DNA from: Phorcus lineatus
Lineage: Eukaryota > Mollusca > Gastropoda > Trochida > Trochidae
NCBI GenBank assembly: GCA_921293015.1
Contig: OV121081.1
Span: forward strand, 744,001-808,000
Reading direction: 5' to 3'
DNA length: 64,000 nucleotides
Made by a program: the position numbers and the translations under genes. The notes beneath the pieces were generated by a model, which saw nothing but the letters and a program-made list of their open reading frames with translations, was not told the origin of the DNA and searched no databases. Below, piece after piece: positions 16,401 to 31,400 of this stretch; position 1 is the first letter of the stretch; each line of letters begins with the position of its first letter.

Positions 16401-19400
16401 ACTTTTTTGTCCTCTCCGAAAAAAAGTTTTATAAGGCTGAAGTGAAAAATGAAATATACAGACATGTTTGCAATAAATGAAACAAAATGAAGTTGTGATG
16501 AAAAGTTTGTTATTACATATATGAATTCTAATATCATAATCATTAGACTTACCATCTTTATAATTATTATCATCATTAAAGTCATTAAAACTGTAATCGT
16601 AAACATTGCTTATATTGATATTCGAATTGATTTTGATATTGTTATTATAATCAATGATATCATTAAATTTATTGTTCCAGTGGCTATCACAGACGTGCCC
16701 GTGGGTACGGGGAAGGGGGAGACGGTGGGGAAGGTGACGGTGACGGACCCCGATTCCCAGGACATCCTCACCTTCACCCAAGTCTCGGCCGTAGATGGGT
16801 TCGAGATTGACGGTATACTCTCATTATTCATATAAACTGAATACCAAAAGAAACTTTGCACATTTAAAAAAAAAAGTTGTTATAGATTAGTTGGACAGGT
16901 TAAAAAACAAATAGGTATGAACACATCGCCCAAACGCTAGCTTCTTTGACCTCCAATTTCTACCGGCAATATGCCCGTGTTTCACGTGACGTCGTTACTG
17001 GGAGAAATGCACGTGCCACAGGAGTATAAAAACTGCACAGTAGCAATGTCAAACAACCACAATGCAAAAAGAACACTGAAAAATGCCAAAACTTACAGAA
17101 GGACAGCATCAGCGAGCACTGGGAATGCTTGATATGGGGGCCACGCACGTTCACGTTGCAAGAACCTTTGGCTGTTCCCGCGTTACAGTTGGAAATTTGG
17201 TACAGCGGTTCAGACAGACTGGACGGACATCGGACAGGCCCAGAACCGGACGACCACGGGTCACTACGCCACGGGAGGACCGTTATCTTCGAACGCTGCA
17301 CCTGCGAAACCGCTTCCTGGCCGTGACGTCATCAGCACGGAATGCTTTGGGTCGGCGGGTGTGCCCACAGACAGTGTCCAGAAGACTACGAACAGGAGGT
17401 ATCCGGGCCTTCCGACCGTTCAATGGACAGTTATTGACTCCTGAAAATCGACGCAGACGACTACGATAGGCAAATACAGTGCGAAGGTGGCAACGTCGGC
17501 AGTGGCAACGCGTTGTGGTTTCCGACTCGGTTCTGTTTGTTTCGAGTTTACGGCAGACAGCGTGTTTATCGTCGCAGAGGTGAAAGGTCTGCTGCTTGTT
17601 GCGTTAGTGAAGCCGTTCCCTACGGTGGTGGTAGCGTTATGCTGTGGGGAGGCATTTTGGGGAACCAGAAGACGCCACTCATCGTCATTAATGGGAATCT
17701 CAACGCGCAACGTTACAGAGATGAAATCCTTCGTCTAGTGGTGCTGCCCTATCTCCAACAACAGCCCCAGGGTGTTCTGTTCCAACACGACAACGCCAGG
17801 CCACACATAGCTCGTATCGTGCAGGACTTTTTTGCCGCCAACAACGTCAATGTCTTGCCGTGGCCAGCGTGTTCTCCAGACTTATCACCCATTGAACACC
17901 TCTGGGACCGCTTGAACAGGCAAGTTCGAGCCCGACAACACGTTCCCGACAACAGACAAGAATTGATTCAAGCTATGCAAGAAGAATGGATCCTGATCCC
18001 ATCCGACGTTTGACGTCTTCAGTACGACGTCGAATCATGGCCTCTATTGCTGCACAGGGTGGTCACATTCGATATTAAATTTTAAAATGACATTTTTAGT
18101 GATTTTGAACACTCTCCTGATGTTAATGAACTGCATTGAAACTCTGAACAATGGGATTTTCGACCCCACCACCTTTGTTTGTATGGTGTAATTCCATTTA
18201 CCGCACAGCGTTCATTTGAAGTTTTCCAATCCACTGTTGACATGTTGATCCTTAAATATACTCTACATCAAAGCGTTGTTATTTTTAGTTTTTTAATTAC
18301 AGTCATGTCAATCTGATGCAAAGTTTCTTTTGGTATTCAGTTTATGTTCTTGCGTAAAACGTTTTAGTTAAATCAGGACATTTTCATGAAGGGACAGGTT
18401 CACCTTTTTGTTTTTGAAAAAAAGGGGGCGGATAAGCCAATATATTTGTTAACATAAATAAATAGGTTTCACCTATGTTTTGCAGCTGCCGGTAACGTGA
18501 AGACGACCAAGAACCTGGCCGAACTTGACAGCGGCACCATCGAGATCACAGGCACGGTGGATGACGGTGTCAACCCCGCCGTTAACTTCAAAGTCATCGT
18601 CACTTTGGACAGTATGTAGAAAGACACATGTCATATGAACGAATTCGGTTTCATCTCAAACTCATGACTTACAAAATACAATTTGAACCTTACATTATTA
18701 CTTCTTTTCATTAGTAATCTTTGTAGCACTCGTACGTACTTCAATAAACGTCTTCCTGCTGAGTCATTGAGTTTGTTGAATTTAGAACTCAATGCACGTA
18801 AAATAAGAATATGGATTTTTACATGACCTTTTCCCACACGTACTAAAACATGCTCAAAGCTTTACCTATACACATCGTGACCCTGAAGAAAGTGTACTTT
18901 CAGAGCAGATACGTAGCGCCCAGCGCAATCTTGAGGGTCCGTTCATGATGGTTTAGGTGTAGATGGACCATGGCCGAATGACTTCCACTGAAACATCACC
19001 TTTTTCATATTCACATTATTTCCTTAATTTCTATTACTTGAGCAGAATCCAGATCTCGTATATACTTGGAAATTTCATAATCAATATATTAAAAGATATT
19101 AAGCAGGACGAGAAAATGCTTCTCTTGATGCAAATTCAATTTTAATTCAGAACTGAATCTGAAACCTGAAGACCCGGGGGTGATCTCCTCCATTTCTATA
19201 GCGGAGAACGTTCCTGCCGGCACCGAGATCTACACCATGAACGTCAACGACCAAACAGTTTTCCCCAAAATCAGCACCAGCCTCGATGTGACCCCCACTT
19301 CCGGGGCGTCGCTCTTCCAGGTGGAGGGTGAGTCACACGTCCACAGTAAATGCCGCTAAGTTAACCGTCCGCTGTCAATTCAGATTATGATAAAAAGAAT

Positions 19401-22400
19401 GGAACACGGGGGTTAGGGAGTGCTTCAAATTGAGTGTGACCCGGGGTTGTAGTCGGGGAAATACATTTGATAATCATAGCTGTTTCACCTCGACTAATGA
19501 ATCGAAACGCAATTTATATTTCGGTTTATATTAAAAGTATACCCTTTTTCAAGGGCGTGATATGAATAGATAACGCTCGAGACAAGATTTGATTTGGATG
19601 TTGTGATATAGATACTGACTTTAAATGCTATCGCTCGAAAGCAATTCTTGTGCATACACCTCAAGGTCGCATTGACTGCTTGCATACGATATGATGGTCT
19701 TTATCGAAACTAAAAAATATAGTTGACTTTCCATTAAAGCAAATGTTCTCCATACTGCCAACCACTATAATGTGTCACTCGGTGTTCAGGCGATACATGC
19801 ATACATGTTTTCAGATGGCAATAAGATAACAACTGTTGGTCCCTTCGACTTCGATACGGTCACACAATATACTCTTGAGGTGACGGTCAGTGACGGCTAC
19901 AAGAGCAGCGTGTACAGCATCGAGGTGAACATCGAGGACGGTAACGACGCGCCTCAGTGTCCCTCGACGCCCAACTTGATCTCTTTGAAAGAGAACCCGG
20001 TACGAGCTCTATTGCTTAGGCCTCCTGTTGCATCGCTCCTACAATATCCTGATACGTATCACACTACTTGCCTTGTTCTATGTTAAAGCACCCAATAAAA
20101 TGCGTTCTCTCGAAAAAAGGCGGCGTAAACCGGATGAAAGGACGAAATTGTTAGAGATTTTGTGCTTCAGGTTCCTCGATCTACGAGATTTCATTGGCTG
20201 TAAATTACATTTCACACTATAGCCTTTGATACGCTGTATATAGTGGTTGGGTATTCTAGGAGTTAAGCGGATATAGATATGTTGATGTAGAAGGATGCTC
20301 GAATATATGCACGAGTATTCAATGGATGACAGGAAACACTTAGTAATGAATACGATGAAGCATTTGATAGATTTATCCGCCAGTGACGTTATACAGTCAT
20401 CGATGATTGAACAGAATCATCAAATAAAGGAAGTTATGATTGTTAGGATGCCTACATTAATGTAATCTATCGACCATGGAAAAATCACAAAAAAACGCCA
20501 TGTTGCTTTAAGGGAAAATGACAAAAAAACGAGGCGCAGTAATTTACTAATTTTGACATAAATTAACATAAAAAAAACTATATGTATGGATATAATATCC
20601 AAAAATTAATAGACTATTTATGATAAGACTAATCAACAAAGCCTTGTAATGCCTGAGCTTTTAATGTTCAGTTTTCATTCATGTCTTATTTTACCAAATG
20701 TGCGTTGTCATTTGTCTAGTTGTTGAATTTATATCAACCAAATATTAACCATTTTATGTTATGTTACAATCATGCACAGATAACATACTTGGCATACCTG
20801 TATAAACAGAAGGGCCTCGTTGAATTTAGGTTCTAAAAAATACCCCGAAAGGACTGTGCTTTTTTAGCTATTTGAGGATTCAATAAATCTATTTTATCAT
20901 TTTACGTTCATTATAGCATAAGCATAGTGTGCATATGTGATTGTGGGCGCACCGTCCTCTATATATGTCTATTCCCTTTCTTTGTTTGAAGGAATCGTTA
21001 TTTTATCAGATTTTTTAAGATAGGATAAACCAAATTTTATCAGATAGGATAACCCTAATTCGGTTGGTGGGTTTATGGTATAAACACCTTCAAGGTATCA
21101 ACACTTCAAGGTATCAACACCTTCCGGGTATCAACATCTTTAGGATATCAAGACCTTCCGGGTATCAACATCTTTACGATATCAAGACCTTCAGGGTATC
21201 AACATCTTTACGATATCAAGACCTTCAGGGTATCAACATCTTTAGGATATCAAGACCTTCAGGGTATCAATGCATTCAGGGTACCAACATCAACAGGATA
21301 TCAACTCCTTTAGGGTATCAAGACCTTCAGGGTATCAACACTGTCAGGGTATAAACACCGTCAGGGTTAAAACACCAATGCCGTTTGGAAATGCTAAGCG
21401 TGCGATTATATTTTATGGAGTTAGTGACCTTATTATGTTTTTCTACTCTCATTTAGAACGTTTAGGAATAGAGTAATTTATAATCGGGTCCACCCTACAG
21501 GGTAATGTGGTTGACAATGTCTTCTTGTTATCAATTTAAATGATAAGCGTGTTTCTGAAATGCTTGGTTCTTGTTACCAAGTCTGCAGAGATCATCGTGG
21601 ACCCATTTACTATTGTGGACAACTCTGGCGACACATCCACGGGTCTCATAGAGCCCTCATCACTCGGCCTGGTCATCAACACGCTTAGTCCCCTCAAGAT
21701 CTCCTTCACCTCCCCTTTCGACTGCGAGACCAACACGGATCCCCTGAAATTCAATCTGACCCTGACCGACACACTGGGGGCGACTGGGTACTGCAGCTTC
21801 GTCATCCTCTGCGAAGATGTGAACGACGAGGAACCAAAGTTTGATACTGAAACCTATATCTTCACTGTGTCTACGGATATGAAGCCAGGTGTGTACATAG
21901 TTTCTGACGACAGTAAAACAGTATTATCTCAAGGCATAACCTGCAGCGGTCCATCAAAACCTTGCTGCTGAATTTTAAAAAAATCATGGTTTGTGTGCAG
22001 CTCCTTCTTCAGCGAAAGGTAGCAGTCATCATAAGATTTCTGATTGGACTTTAACGTTCACCTAGCCTAGAAAACAAGCAGAAAAGTTGAGGGAATGCAT
22101 AAAAAATTTATCTCAACATGTCAACTCAATTTGTTACTAAAATCGAGTTTCGTATAATTTCTTAATTATTCTAAACATTTGCGGTAGAGAAAATGAACAG
22201 TTGTTCCCGTTGACCTGCCAAAGACAATCTTTAATTTACACAGGAAGGCAAAATACGTTGGGACCAAGCCTTATTAAGTTATTGGCAAAGACCTGTCATT
22301 GGCATAAAGAATCTATTTAGGACAAGATTTCCATACATATTCTACCTTTCTTTACTTGAAATATGCCAATTATATATTCAACGATTTCACCGTATCATTC

Positions 22401-25400
22401 AGATACAGAAACTAACGTCTCCATTAGATGTTTTTTCTTGTTGTATATAAAGTTTGCGTATTTTTTCTCTAGTCTTTACAAAATGTCCTCCCATTGCACA
22501 GGCACGAGTATTGGTAAGGTTGTTGCAACCGATGCAGACGTTTCGACGAGCGACAACGGAAAGGTAACGTACAGTCTGAAGGATGACGATCCGGCCGCCG
22601 TGGTGGAGGTGCTGGCTAACGGGGATGTCGTCATCAAGGAAGCGGACCTTCAGCAGTACTACGACGAGCTCGTCACGGGCAAAGTGGTGGCGACTGATCA
22701 GGGTGCCGTACCTCTGACCGGGATCGCAACCTTCAAATTCGAATGGGTCCGTGTATTCAGCCGATATTGTAACAACATCATTGATATAGTCAATATAAAT
22801 GTTAAAAAATATTCTTTGTTTGTTTGTCGGTAATCAGCATATCTAAAAAAATGATACATAAATATGACCAAACTTTAAGAAGTCATGCTTACCAACTGTT
22901 TTAAGCAGATTCTAATCAAAGAGGGTCCTAAAATGTTTTCCAGTAAGAAAAGAAATTGATTGATCAAGTACGACAATGTTTTCAGTAGTCGCTTCAACAT
23001 TAATAAGGAAGGAAGGCTAAATTTGAATGGGTTACTCTCACTGCTACAATTTAATGATTATCATTTGGTGTCCGTTATATTCTAATGGAAAACACCATGA
23101 GGAAGGTTTTAGGACCTGAGTTATGATTGCAGAACCAAGGGCCGACCATCAAGGACCTGCCACCACAGGTCAGTTTGTCCGAAGACACGAATGCAGAGAA
23201 GCTTGTCCAGACCTTGACAGCCGAGGACCCTGAGGGAGACCCGGTCACCTTCACGGCTCTGAGTGTCTCTGATGATGCGCCTTTCATCATCAAACAGGAC
23301 GCTGGCGGTATGACCTAATGTCAAATGACATTATTATATTATGTATTTATCATTCTAATTCATTATTGATATTAAACACTACTGTAAAGTAAGTCTTTTT
23401 TTTAAACTAAGCAAGCTTTATACATTTCGGCGATGACCATAACCTCTGTACAGAGGGTATTTGTACGATATGACTTAAGAAGGCTAACATCTGAGAGATC
23501 AGGCGAGAGAAGAATAACACAGGTTATTTGGTATTTTAGTAATTGATCAGAGGACTATTTCAATATTGTTGTATGTATATCAGTCTATTTCACAGCCCGT
23601 TCTTGAGAAGGGACCGAAGTAGTGACTGTAAGACTTCTTCAACAAGGCAATACACGCTCCAGTTTCAATCTCTCGCTAATTTACGCCTTTCAGTATTTGC
23701 CCAACAATTTTGTGGCCAGCGACAGAGGAAAATCTCGACAGTCCCGTAGGAAAGGGTTGCAGCTTATACCAAAAGGAAAGGCTGGACTCAAACCACGAAT
23801 GTCGATGCAATGGAGCAAGGCTTAAAGGGGCAATGATGGGGACTAGCGCGAGTTATACTTGCGGGAGGGACTGTAAGATTGCTTAATACGTTCCTTATCT
23901 GTAAATGATATATTTATTTGACACTGTCTTAAGATTTATTTGTTCTTCCGACAGTGTTCGGCGTGTACTATGACGGAACGAAACCTCTTAATACATTGAC
24001 CAACAAGGATATTGACGTGGAGGTCAAGGTCGAGGATGGGAAGGGAGGTCACTCTGAACAAGTCCTTACCATCAAACTCATCCCTAACGCTCTGCCGGTG
24101 GTGACGTGCACTGCTGGAGGTACGGATATTACTTCTTCCACTTATATTTAGCTTACACAATTTGAATGGATACAAAAAGATAAATTCAAATTGATGAAGA
24201 TGTGAAATAGACTTTTTATACCAACTAGAATACGCCGACTGAAGGTGTCAACGATATCTTTGTCTATCGTTAAAAGGTGTACAAAAGTGAGATGATGTTA
24301 AAACATCCTTCAGTCAGGTCAACATTAAAGGGAAACTAGATATACCTTATTGTAAACGAAAAACTTATATTCACAGAGGAACCCTTAAAACCAACGATAT
24401 TAAGTGAAATTTATAATTCTCTTTCACAATATCATCGTAAGGAGCTGTGTTTGTGATCTGAGTACTGTGAGTGCAGAGGTCCTGTCAAGTGACCTCAGTT
24501 GTGGCTATTCACCAACAACCAATGACCCTCTATCATATCAAACCGTGCCATTAGCGTCCTAGCCGTGTTGATGATAAGCCATAGTGATAATTTTGGTGTG
24601 GTTTTAATGAGATTGACTTTTAATTGCAGATTCCAGTTCAGTGAACGTTCCTGACGTTAAGAATGGAGACGTCGTGTACACCATCCCTGTCACGGACCAA
24701 AACGACGACCCAATCTCAGTCTCCGGCTCATGCGATCCAGATCTCAATCTCTTCATTGTTAACTCGGGTAGGAAGCACTTTTAATGTAGAACAATTAGCT
24801 GCAGCCATTAATGAACTAAGTTCTCATTGGTTACCTTAACCGATTGGGCATACCACACTTCTTTATTGACATATTTAGCAATTAACATCATTAAACCTCA
24901 GTGGCAACATATTGAGGGGCGCGAGCTCACAAACACTGACCGTAAAAAGTGTATCGCTGTCATACAATTGATACATCGATTAAGCTCAGTATTATCTGTT
25001 CATGTTTAATTTGCATTGCAAACTTTCGTGATACAAATCGTTTTGAGGGCATCTTGTGGCCACAATGACTTACAGTCTCTACATGGTTACAGGTGCTCTC
25101 ACGGTGGAGGCGACACGGACGATGCTGGACGTAACTGAACCATCCATAAAATGCAATCTGACGATTAACGACGATAAACATCCCCCCACCGATAGTCAGA
25201 CGTGTGTTCTGACCATAGTCCTTACCAGTGAGTCATGCATTTACATTATTATTTTAGTATGAAATGAGTGCGGTCCCTAACATGGAATGAAATGATTTAA
25301 TTGTTTCAAGCGATTCCGTCCCGTAACATGTATTGAAAGTAGTGGTAGTAGTAGCAGTATATGTATAAATAGTTGTAGAGAAAGAAGTAGCAGTAGTGTT

Positions 25401-28400
25401 AGTAGAAATAGTAATAGTAGTAGTAGTTATGATAATTAAGGTAGAAGAAGTGTAGTAGTTGTGTTGTTGATGATTTAGTTAAGGAGTTAGTAGTAAGTAA
25501 GTAGTAGTAGTAGTAGTAGTAAGTTGTTGTTACAGTAGTACTAAAGTGTTTCGTTCTTGTTTGTTTGCAATAGAGGAAAAGTCACGAGTCCATGGATTCA
25601 TAGCCAAACTTTGCACTGTTGCAGATACCTATCTTTTTAAGGTTAATCTGTTTTGTATAATGACATTTTGAAGGCATTATGTCGCGTTTTAATGTTACGC
25701 CTCAAGCAGTTACACGGAATTATTGAAATTAAGTATTTGGTAGAGTTTGAAGGTTTATGTTACGAGTATTCATGTTAATAAGACCTGTGATTGCGGCTTC
25801 TGCTCAGAAGTAGAGCTTTATTCGATTTTCATTGAAAACTCATAATTCTCGTATATATGTTAATTTTGGATGCATATTTGATTTTTAAATTGATTTGTAA
25901 GTAGGGTTTTGAGTTTAAGCTTACGACAAGTTATGAAAATCTCTCAATATCTACTTTAAGGAAGATCAAGTTCAATGCGGAAGTTGATTTGAAACGTTCA
26001 TGTTCACTCTAATCATATACCAATGGTGCTATGTTTCCTGCCCCAGATCACAACGAGGCCCCCAAGTTTGTCAACTCGGGCGTGAAGGAGGTGGTTGGTG
26101 AACTCACCGACGTTGACACTGTCCTCTACACGTTCGACATCACAGACACGGAAGATTTCAGTGTATCGTTCGACATCTTTAACAGTAGCGGTCTGTCGTA
26201 CTTCGAGGTCGACACCGACAGTAGGTGTATTCACGCACTTTGCTTCTTTCAACTACATTCAGGATTGCTCGGGATTCAATCCTTCATTTCCTCCAAGACT
26301 CAACTTAAGACAAGAATAACCAGACATAACAAGACGACAATCTCTAAGTCCTATTTTTTCAGAATTATTGAGTCGAGATCTGTCAAATGATTATGTAAAG
26401 ACTTTATACGTCTTCAAATGAAACTATCGATTGGTCATAAAATATCACAAACTTGCTAATTCATTTGCTAGATAAAGGTATCTGTATCAGAAGATGTTGT
26501 CCCTTGCTTCTGCATTAAGGTCAGATAAACCGAAAGCTGCTATCTTTTTAAAGTGGACAGTATCACTATGTCTTCTGAAAGGTCCGTCAGAACATGCGAG
26601 TGTTTCAATTTTACACCTTTGTATTAACAGCGCAAACGTTTGGATCAATGTGGTCGCCGAAAAAAATTGCGCATATTGTTTCTTTGAAAGTCTGCAAAAT
26701 AATCTGATTACTGAAATAATCTGATAACTGAAATAATCTGATAACTGAAATAATCTGATAACTGGTACATGAAAATATTTTGGTTCTATGGCGTAGTGAC
26801 TTCAAATAAAGGTTGGTCGGTAATGGCTGTACACTAAACAATTTGCTCGAATCGAAAACGTTTGACAATACGGTAAACGCCTGGTGTCAATCTTAAAACG
26901 CATAAAACGTCGCTCGCTAAGTTATAAGACATTGATGATATGTCACGTTATTTAAGTTACGTCATTGGTATATGTATTAAGCCGCAAATCGAAAGTTTCT
27001 CTTGCTTGTCCTTTCGGCCAATTTTGACACTCTTGAATTTAATCTAGTACATTGAACTTGAATACATCAGCAATTACAAAAAATAAATGATTATCCGAGA
27101 AGCATGGAGTGTAGAGTAAGGCAGCACGAGCGTTGTTTATGCCTTACTCGGAGATCTTCGAGGTGAAAGGAATTTATAGAATTTGTTTCTTTGGACACTT
27201 ATCTTTATTCTACACCTCACATATAAAAGTCTAAAACATCATATCTACATCACACTCTCGGAATAACAACAGCAACATGAGAATCTCTCTGAAGACTACA
27301 ACCTTTAAATGAAAAATGTCGGCCTCTGTCAACTAATTTAGGTCAGCTATGGTCAACGCATCTTCCATGAAATTATAAAAACTTAATCTTTAACGCTTCA
27401 AAATTATTTGTAAGACTTAGCTATTTCAATGTTATTTCCAGCATATAAAGTGAAGCTAAAGTCCAAGTTGGATTTCGAGACAATGGATGAAAAAGAGTTC
27501 GTGGTGGAGTTGAAGGCGTCTGACGGTTACCTCACATCCACTGGAACTCTGACAATCGAAGTGGTCAATGAGAACGACCCGCCCATCTTCAGTCAAGGAC
27601 TTTACTTAGCAACCATGAAGGAGGGACCGGTAACATAGCCTTGTCCAGGAGTGACGATTCATTCATATGATAATCTTTCACGACCTTTCCATTAATCCCC
27701 CTGGCCAAGTCAAGCCTTGCTATAATTTTTTAACTTTTCTTCGACGGTGCTTTTAGTGTACTGCGGTATATTTTAATAGTCCTATTAGTAACCCCCTGAA
27801 AGTTGCACTTAACGCTCTACAAGCAAACCACAAAATGTTGTAAATTAACCGATTTAATAACACAGTATTAGCATTGTTATTAGATTGACCATAGCGGCTG
27901 CCGTTTCCGCTTTTCTGGTTATGAGCAAAATTTTAATATTTCCGATGTCGTAGTTCATGCGGGTTTAATATAACGTAACATTAAATACTTCCGGCCTTTA
28001 AAAATCCACTTTACCACCTGAATACGTAAATATTTGTTAAATAACTTACGAGATAGATTACTTGAGTGAGGATAGTGAGTAATATCGAGACTTATGCAGT
28101 ATATGTGCATTCTTTGTGTTTACGAAATATTGGCGTGCACTAGTGCGTTTAAATTAGCCTTTGTTAGGGAGATGTGATGCTTTGATAGAGGTTACATCAC
28201 CTTCAGTCTACAGTTCTGATCTGTCTACGAATGCTATGGGCAGAATTGGATAATATATGTTTGTATAAATGGTACAACCCATTTGCCAGTTATAATAGAT
28301 TTCAGTTCATTTTCATACATGTATATTTGAAACTGTAATGCTCGTGACGTATCATTTGACATTGGCAGTTCATGTTTATAATTATTTTAGACTAAATGAC

Positions 28401-31400
28401 GCGAGCCAGCAGAAAAATTGTCCAGTTTTAATGGTATTAGCGTAATCTTTTGCCAGTGAACCGAGTAACCTAGCTGTTCAGTAACATCCAGGACTTCTTG
28501 CCTGGAGTCAATTACTTTTGTATCTTCGCCTCCTTGTAAACTTTCTTATTTAGTGCAACCGAGGGTAAAGAGATATGTCCGAAAATATTGGTGTCAGTAT
28601 ATTTCTTTAGAAGTTCTTCCAAAACAGCAATGTGTATTACAAATACAAGCTATATTGAAATTCAAATCTTTGAAGGGTATTATGAAGTAATGTACATAAT
28701 AAAGAGAATATTTTTAAGATTACAACTTATCAAATTGCAATATTTTGGTGTGCAAAAAATTGGGCTTAAATTTGATTATGTCATCAAAACAGCATGTTGC
28801 CACAATGTTGTCCAAAACGTTTACTCCCACAAATAAATTACCAGATAGCGTGATACTTCATGTCATTTTGAGTAATTCGGTAATGCGTAATTTCAGCAGT
28901 CAGCTGGTGTAGATATTGGACTAGCCGCTACTGACACGGACAAGGACGATATATCCTTTAAAGTGGTGGGCGAGCACAGTGACAAGTTTATACTGGAGGG
29001 AACCAATCTGAAGAACATTGCAGAACTCGACCTGGACGCAGATCCCACAAAGAACGTCTTCAACATTCAGGTTTGTCTGTCTAGCTAATAAGAACAACTC
29101 GCAAGCGTATCGACTATACTCCGTATATCGATGATGTCACGATGAAAACACTTATATACTATGTATTCATTTTGATACAACGGTATTCTCAAAAAAACGA
29201 AACCCTAATTATGCCGATATAACCTTTCCTTTTCAGGAGCAATCTAGTTAAAACTAGATGTATTGATCCCTCAATATTGACGGAACAATACATCTAGTTT
29301 TAACTAGATTGTTCCAGGAGAGTTGTACTGCTATTGGCTGAAGTGCTAGCGAGGATGTAAAGACATAGTTGGCCTTATAAAACCACGCTCAACGCTAAAT
29401 GAACTGCACAGCAATCGTTTGTCATCACAATACCACATTTTGTTAATGTATCATGTATTGTATTTAACATTAAGCATTTTTACACCTTTCCTTAAAACTA
29501 TGTAGAGGCTAGCGGAAATCTCTTGAGAATTATTTTCAAAGACAAAAATATGCATTTGTAGCCTTTAACGATATTTCCAGCAACTTTGTTTAGAAGCACT
29601 GATCAATTGTAATCGTCTTTGCAGTGAGTTAAGTACAGTTTTACTTTAACAAACTCATACGTGGAAAGTGTTAGATGTCTATAGGACAGAGAGGACAAAA
29701 ACACACATACTAGCTAAGAAGTGGATCAATGGCTTAGTCCATGGACAGCAAAATGGTTAAACACTATCCGAATAAACATACACATAAAGTGAAAGGGGTA
29801 AAATGTAGATTGATTAAAGACATTTCAGAAAACGGTTGAACATTTTTTATTCCAACGCTCCCCAAACATTCCCCTTTTCGCGACGCCGTCCTCTTTCTGC
29901 CATTTCGTAGATATATTTTCGTGGTTTCGAGTTTGGTTAATGTCATGAAATGAGATGAATTCTCTCTTTCATCACAGATTGCTCTTTGTATCGCACTCGC
30001 TCGCGACATATTTATATTTGGGATATCGGGTTGGGATATCGTTATCACAATACAAAATGGATACATCAGATAAAATCCTTTAATTTATTCACTCGTCCTT
30101 TTACATCTTTATATCCCCCGCTCGGGAAAGGATGATATTTAAAAACTCCTGTCGTAAAAAGATTGTCATTGACACTTTTAAAACGTTCTCTTTGTATGCT
30201 GATAAAACTGACTCTAACGCCGTCTTCTGAACAGGTCGAAGCCTCTGACAAGAAGGGGGGCACAGCAACCGCTGAAGTCACTGTAACGGTGGAGCTCGTC
30301 AACGACAACGAACCGGAGTTCGAGGCGGGGGCCTTCCCGGACTGCGTTATCGGTGCAGCCATGCTCGCCTCCTCGACCATGTGTTCAGGCACGGCGACCG
30401 ACGCTGATGCAGGTGATATCCCCATGAAATCTTCCTTATTATCCTTCTACATCAACATCTTTGTATCCGCTTAACCAACCCAACTATGACTGCATGGCCT
30501 TGTAACAAGCACTATATAACGACCCAATAGAATACCCACCGAGCAATAGCGACAGTACCCGAATGAAAGGATGCAAGAGTTCGAGACGTTTCATAACATC
30601 GGCTAATAACATGGCAAGCATTTAGTCTAATGTTCATGGTTATAGGCTTGGACATAAAGTCAACACACCCTTTTTACAATTAAATGTCATTAAAGTGCAA
30701 AGTGGATATTCATTCATAGTCATGGCCTGGTTTTTAAAAAATTCATGTTGGCTTAGTAATGTGTATAGATTTCTAGTAATCATAAAAGAACATAGCTTCG
30801 TATTAGAATTGAAAACAAGATCGGTTTTATCAAAATTGGATTGAAGTTGTAGGGAAAATTCCCTAGGCGACATTATTTCAAGTACATTAGGATCTTGTCA
30901 TCGTTGGATACCTATATCTACCCTGGTATACTAGTAATTCAATATCAAAATTCAGTTTCGAAATTCTAGTTCTTATAATCTTTTGCCTGTTGGAGTACTG
31001 GAGTACAGAGATTCCAGAAGTGTTTTGGACCAGCAATTAATTTGACCCGGCTACAAATGAAGAAAACATGAAACACATACATAAATGCATACAAAAATAG
31101 TACATACATGCATACAAAATAAGTACACACATGTATAATACATCCATCCATCAACACATACATATATACATACATAAATACATACATCCATCCATCCACA
31201 CATACATACATACATACATACGTACATACGTACATACCTATCAGAAGAAGCTTATATTCCTAGCTTAGACAATAAACATGAAAAGTTTTTACAATGAGTA
31301 GATCATGTTATTTATGTACTGCATACCTGACCTCTCAACAGCACCAACTGAGTATAAAAGAAGTGATCACCAAATCCTCTGTTTTCAGCGTAATCTGTGC

